Origin: an uncultured Collinsella sp.
Lineage (GTDB): Bacteria > Actinomycetota > Coriobacteriia > Coriobacteriales > Coriobacteriaceae
Length of the DNA: 11,374 nt
Direction of reading: 5' to 3'
Assembly: GCA_900550965.1 (NCBI GenBank)
Contig: URUC01000066.1
Coordinates: 1-11,374 of the forward strand
The translations under genes and the position numbers were made by a program. The notes under the pieces are model-generated. The model was not told where the DNA came from. It saw only the letters and a list, made by a program, of their open reading frames with translations, and did no database searches. Shown here piece by piece: positions 10,948 through 11,374 of this stretch (its first letter is position 1; every line of letters starts with the position of its first letter).

Positions 10948-11374
10948 AGGTAGCGGAGGTATCGACGACGCCGGTCGCATTGGCAACCGCGACTATGACG
11001 ATCATGCATAGGAGCAGCACACCCAATGCCTTGAGCCAAAGTTTCGCGAGTTTCTTGCCGCGATAGCTGTCGAGCAGTGCGAATCGCCGACGAAGACGGC
11101 GCTTATCGAGCAGCGCAAAATGCATAAGCACCATAAGGCCATCGACAAAGAAAAAATACTCGATTATGAGAAGCCACGTCGGGTAGCTTTGGTTTGCTCC
11201 CGTGGGGTGAAAGACGGCAAAGTGACTTCCGGCAAAGAACACAAGTAGCGAGAAGCAGACGAGCGCATTCCAAATGCGCCCCAGAGACTCCGGAACGCGA
11301 GAGAGCGGACCGCATGCAGCGGAGGCGGCAGGCCTAGGAAGCCCTGCGGGGTTCTGGAGCCCTTGGAGCGTCAA
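10946..11374 (-). CDS. Unrecognised multi-pass membrane protein, 5' end outside window
   Basis: The frame is open from the right edge to TAA at 10948-10946, giving 142 visible residues. The apparent TTG start lies exactly at the edge, so the gene probably continues beyond it. Three hydrophobic segments are visible: about 34-55 (NALVCFSLLVFFAGSHFAVF), 67-89 (WLLIIEYFFFVDGLMVLMHF) and 112-137 (WLKALGVLLLCMIVIVAVAN). A basic loop, LLDKRRLRRRF, lies between the last two, which would place it in the cytoplasm. I recognise no family and assign no function. Hydrophobicity and basic loop placement support a real protein. The opposite-strand and alternative frames here look like shadows. Confidence 0.6.
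   Translation of the reverse strand: MTLQGLQNPAGLPRPAASAACGPLSRVPESLGRIWNALVCFSLLVFFAGSHFAVFHPTGANQSYPTWLLIIEYFFFVDGLMVLMHFALLDKRRLRRRFALLDSYRGKKLAKLWLKALGVLLLCMIVIVAVANATGVVDTSAT

Noticed and set aside
9703..10986. 427-codon minus-strand frame opposite the wall hydrolase
   Set aside because: It is a Leu/Gly-rich antisense shadow that runs across a terminator and has no ribosome binding site that I can find.

Overview
The window is high-GC, actinobacterial-looking DNA with strong AGGAGG-type ribosome binding sites, short intergenic gaps and hairpin terminators. The gene content resembles gut Coriobacteriia, most likely a Collinsella-like organism: a membrane-anchored C69 dipeptidase, an ECF transporter with fused ATPases, a D-aspartate ligase/racemase-like pair and a coiled-coil wall hydrolase. 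This taxonomic guess rests on protein flavour and base composition only. Nothing in the window looks like a phage, insertion sequence, CRISPR array, tRNA or rRNA.

Layout. (1) 1-253, minus: the N-terminal end of ribonuclease D, cut by the window edge. (2) 352-1371, plus: a YegS/DgkB-type lipid kinase followed 9 bp later by a 30-residue membrane peptide, closed by a terminator. (3) 1372-3540: a regulatory-looking region of direct and inverted repeats, then a secreted, C-terminally membrane-anchored C69 (Ntn-hydrolase) dipeptidase with its own terminator. (4) 3573-7235: an ECF transporter locus. A promoter, a 22-codon leader peptide with three consecutive Trp codons, and a UUCG-loop terminator precede an S component. 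A repeat-rich 212-bp gap follows, then a double-ATPase fusion and an EcfT. (5) 7295-9382, minus: an ATP-grasp ligase followed by an aspartate/glutamate racemase family protein. (6) 9383-9774: a divergent intergenic region full of dyads. (7) 9775-10941, plus: a secreted coiled-coil protein with a lysozyme-like domain, and a terminator. (8) 10946-11374, minus: part of an unrecognised membrane protein.

How the genes work together. The most interesting unit is the ECF locus. The leader has the layout of a ribosome-mediated tryptophan attenuator: Trp codons, an 8-bp alternative pairing that would break the terminator, then the terminator itself just before the S gene. The transporter it appears to control has one Trp in about 1,021 residues, as expected for a system made during Trp starvation. 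Together these suggest a dedicated ECF importer for tryptophan or a close relative. The ligase/racemase pair matches the gene pairing used for D-aspartate cross-bridges of peptidoglycan. With the wall hydrolase next door, the right-hand part of the window may be concerned with the cell wall.
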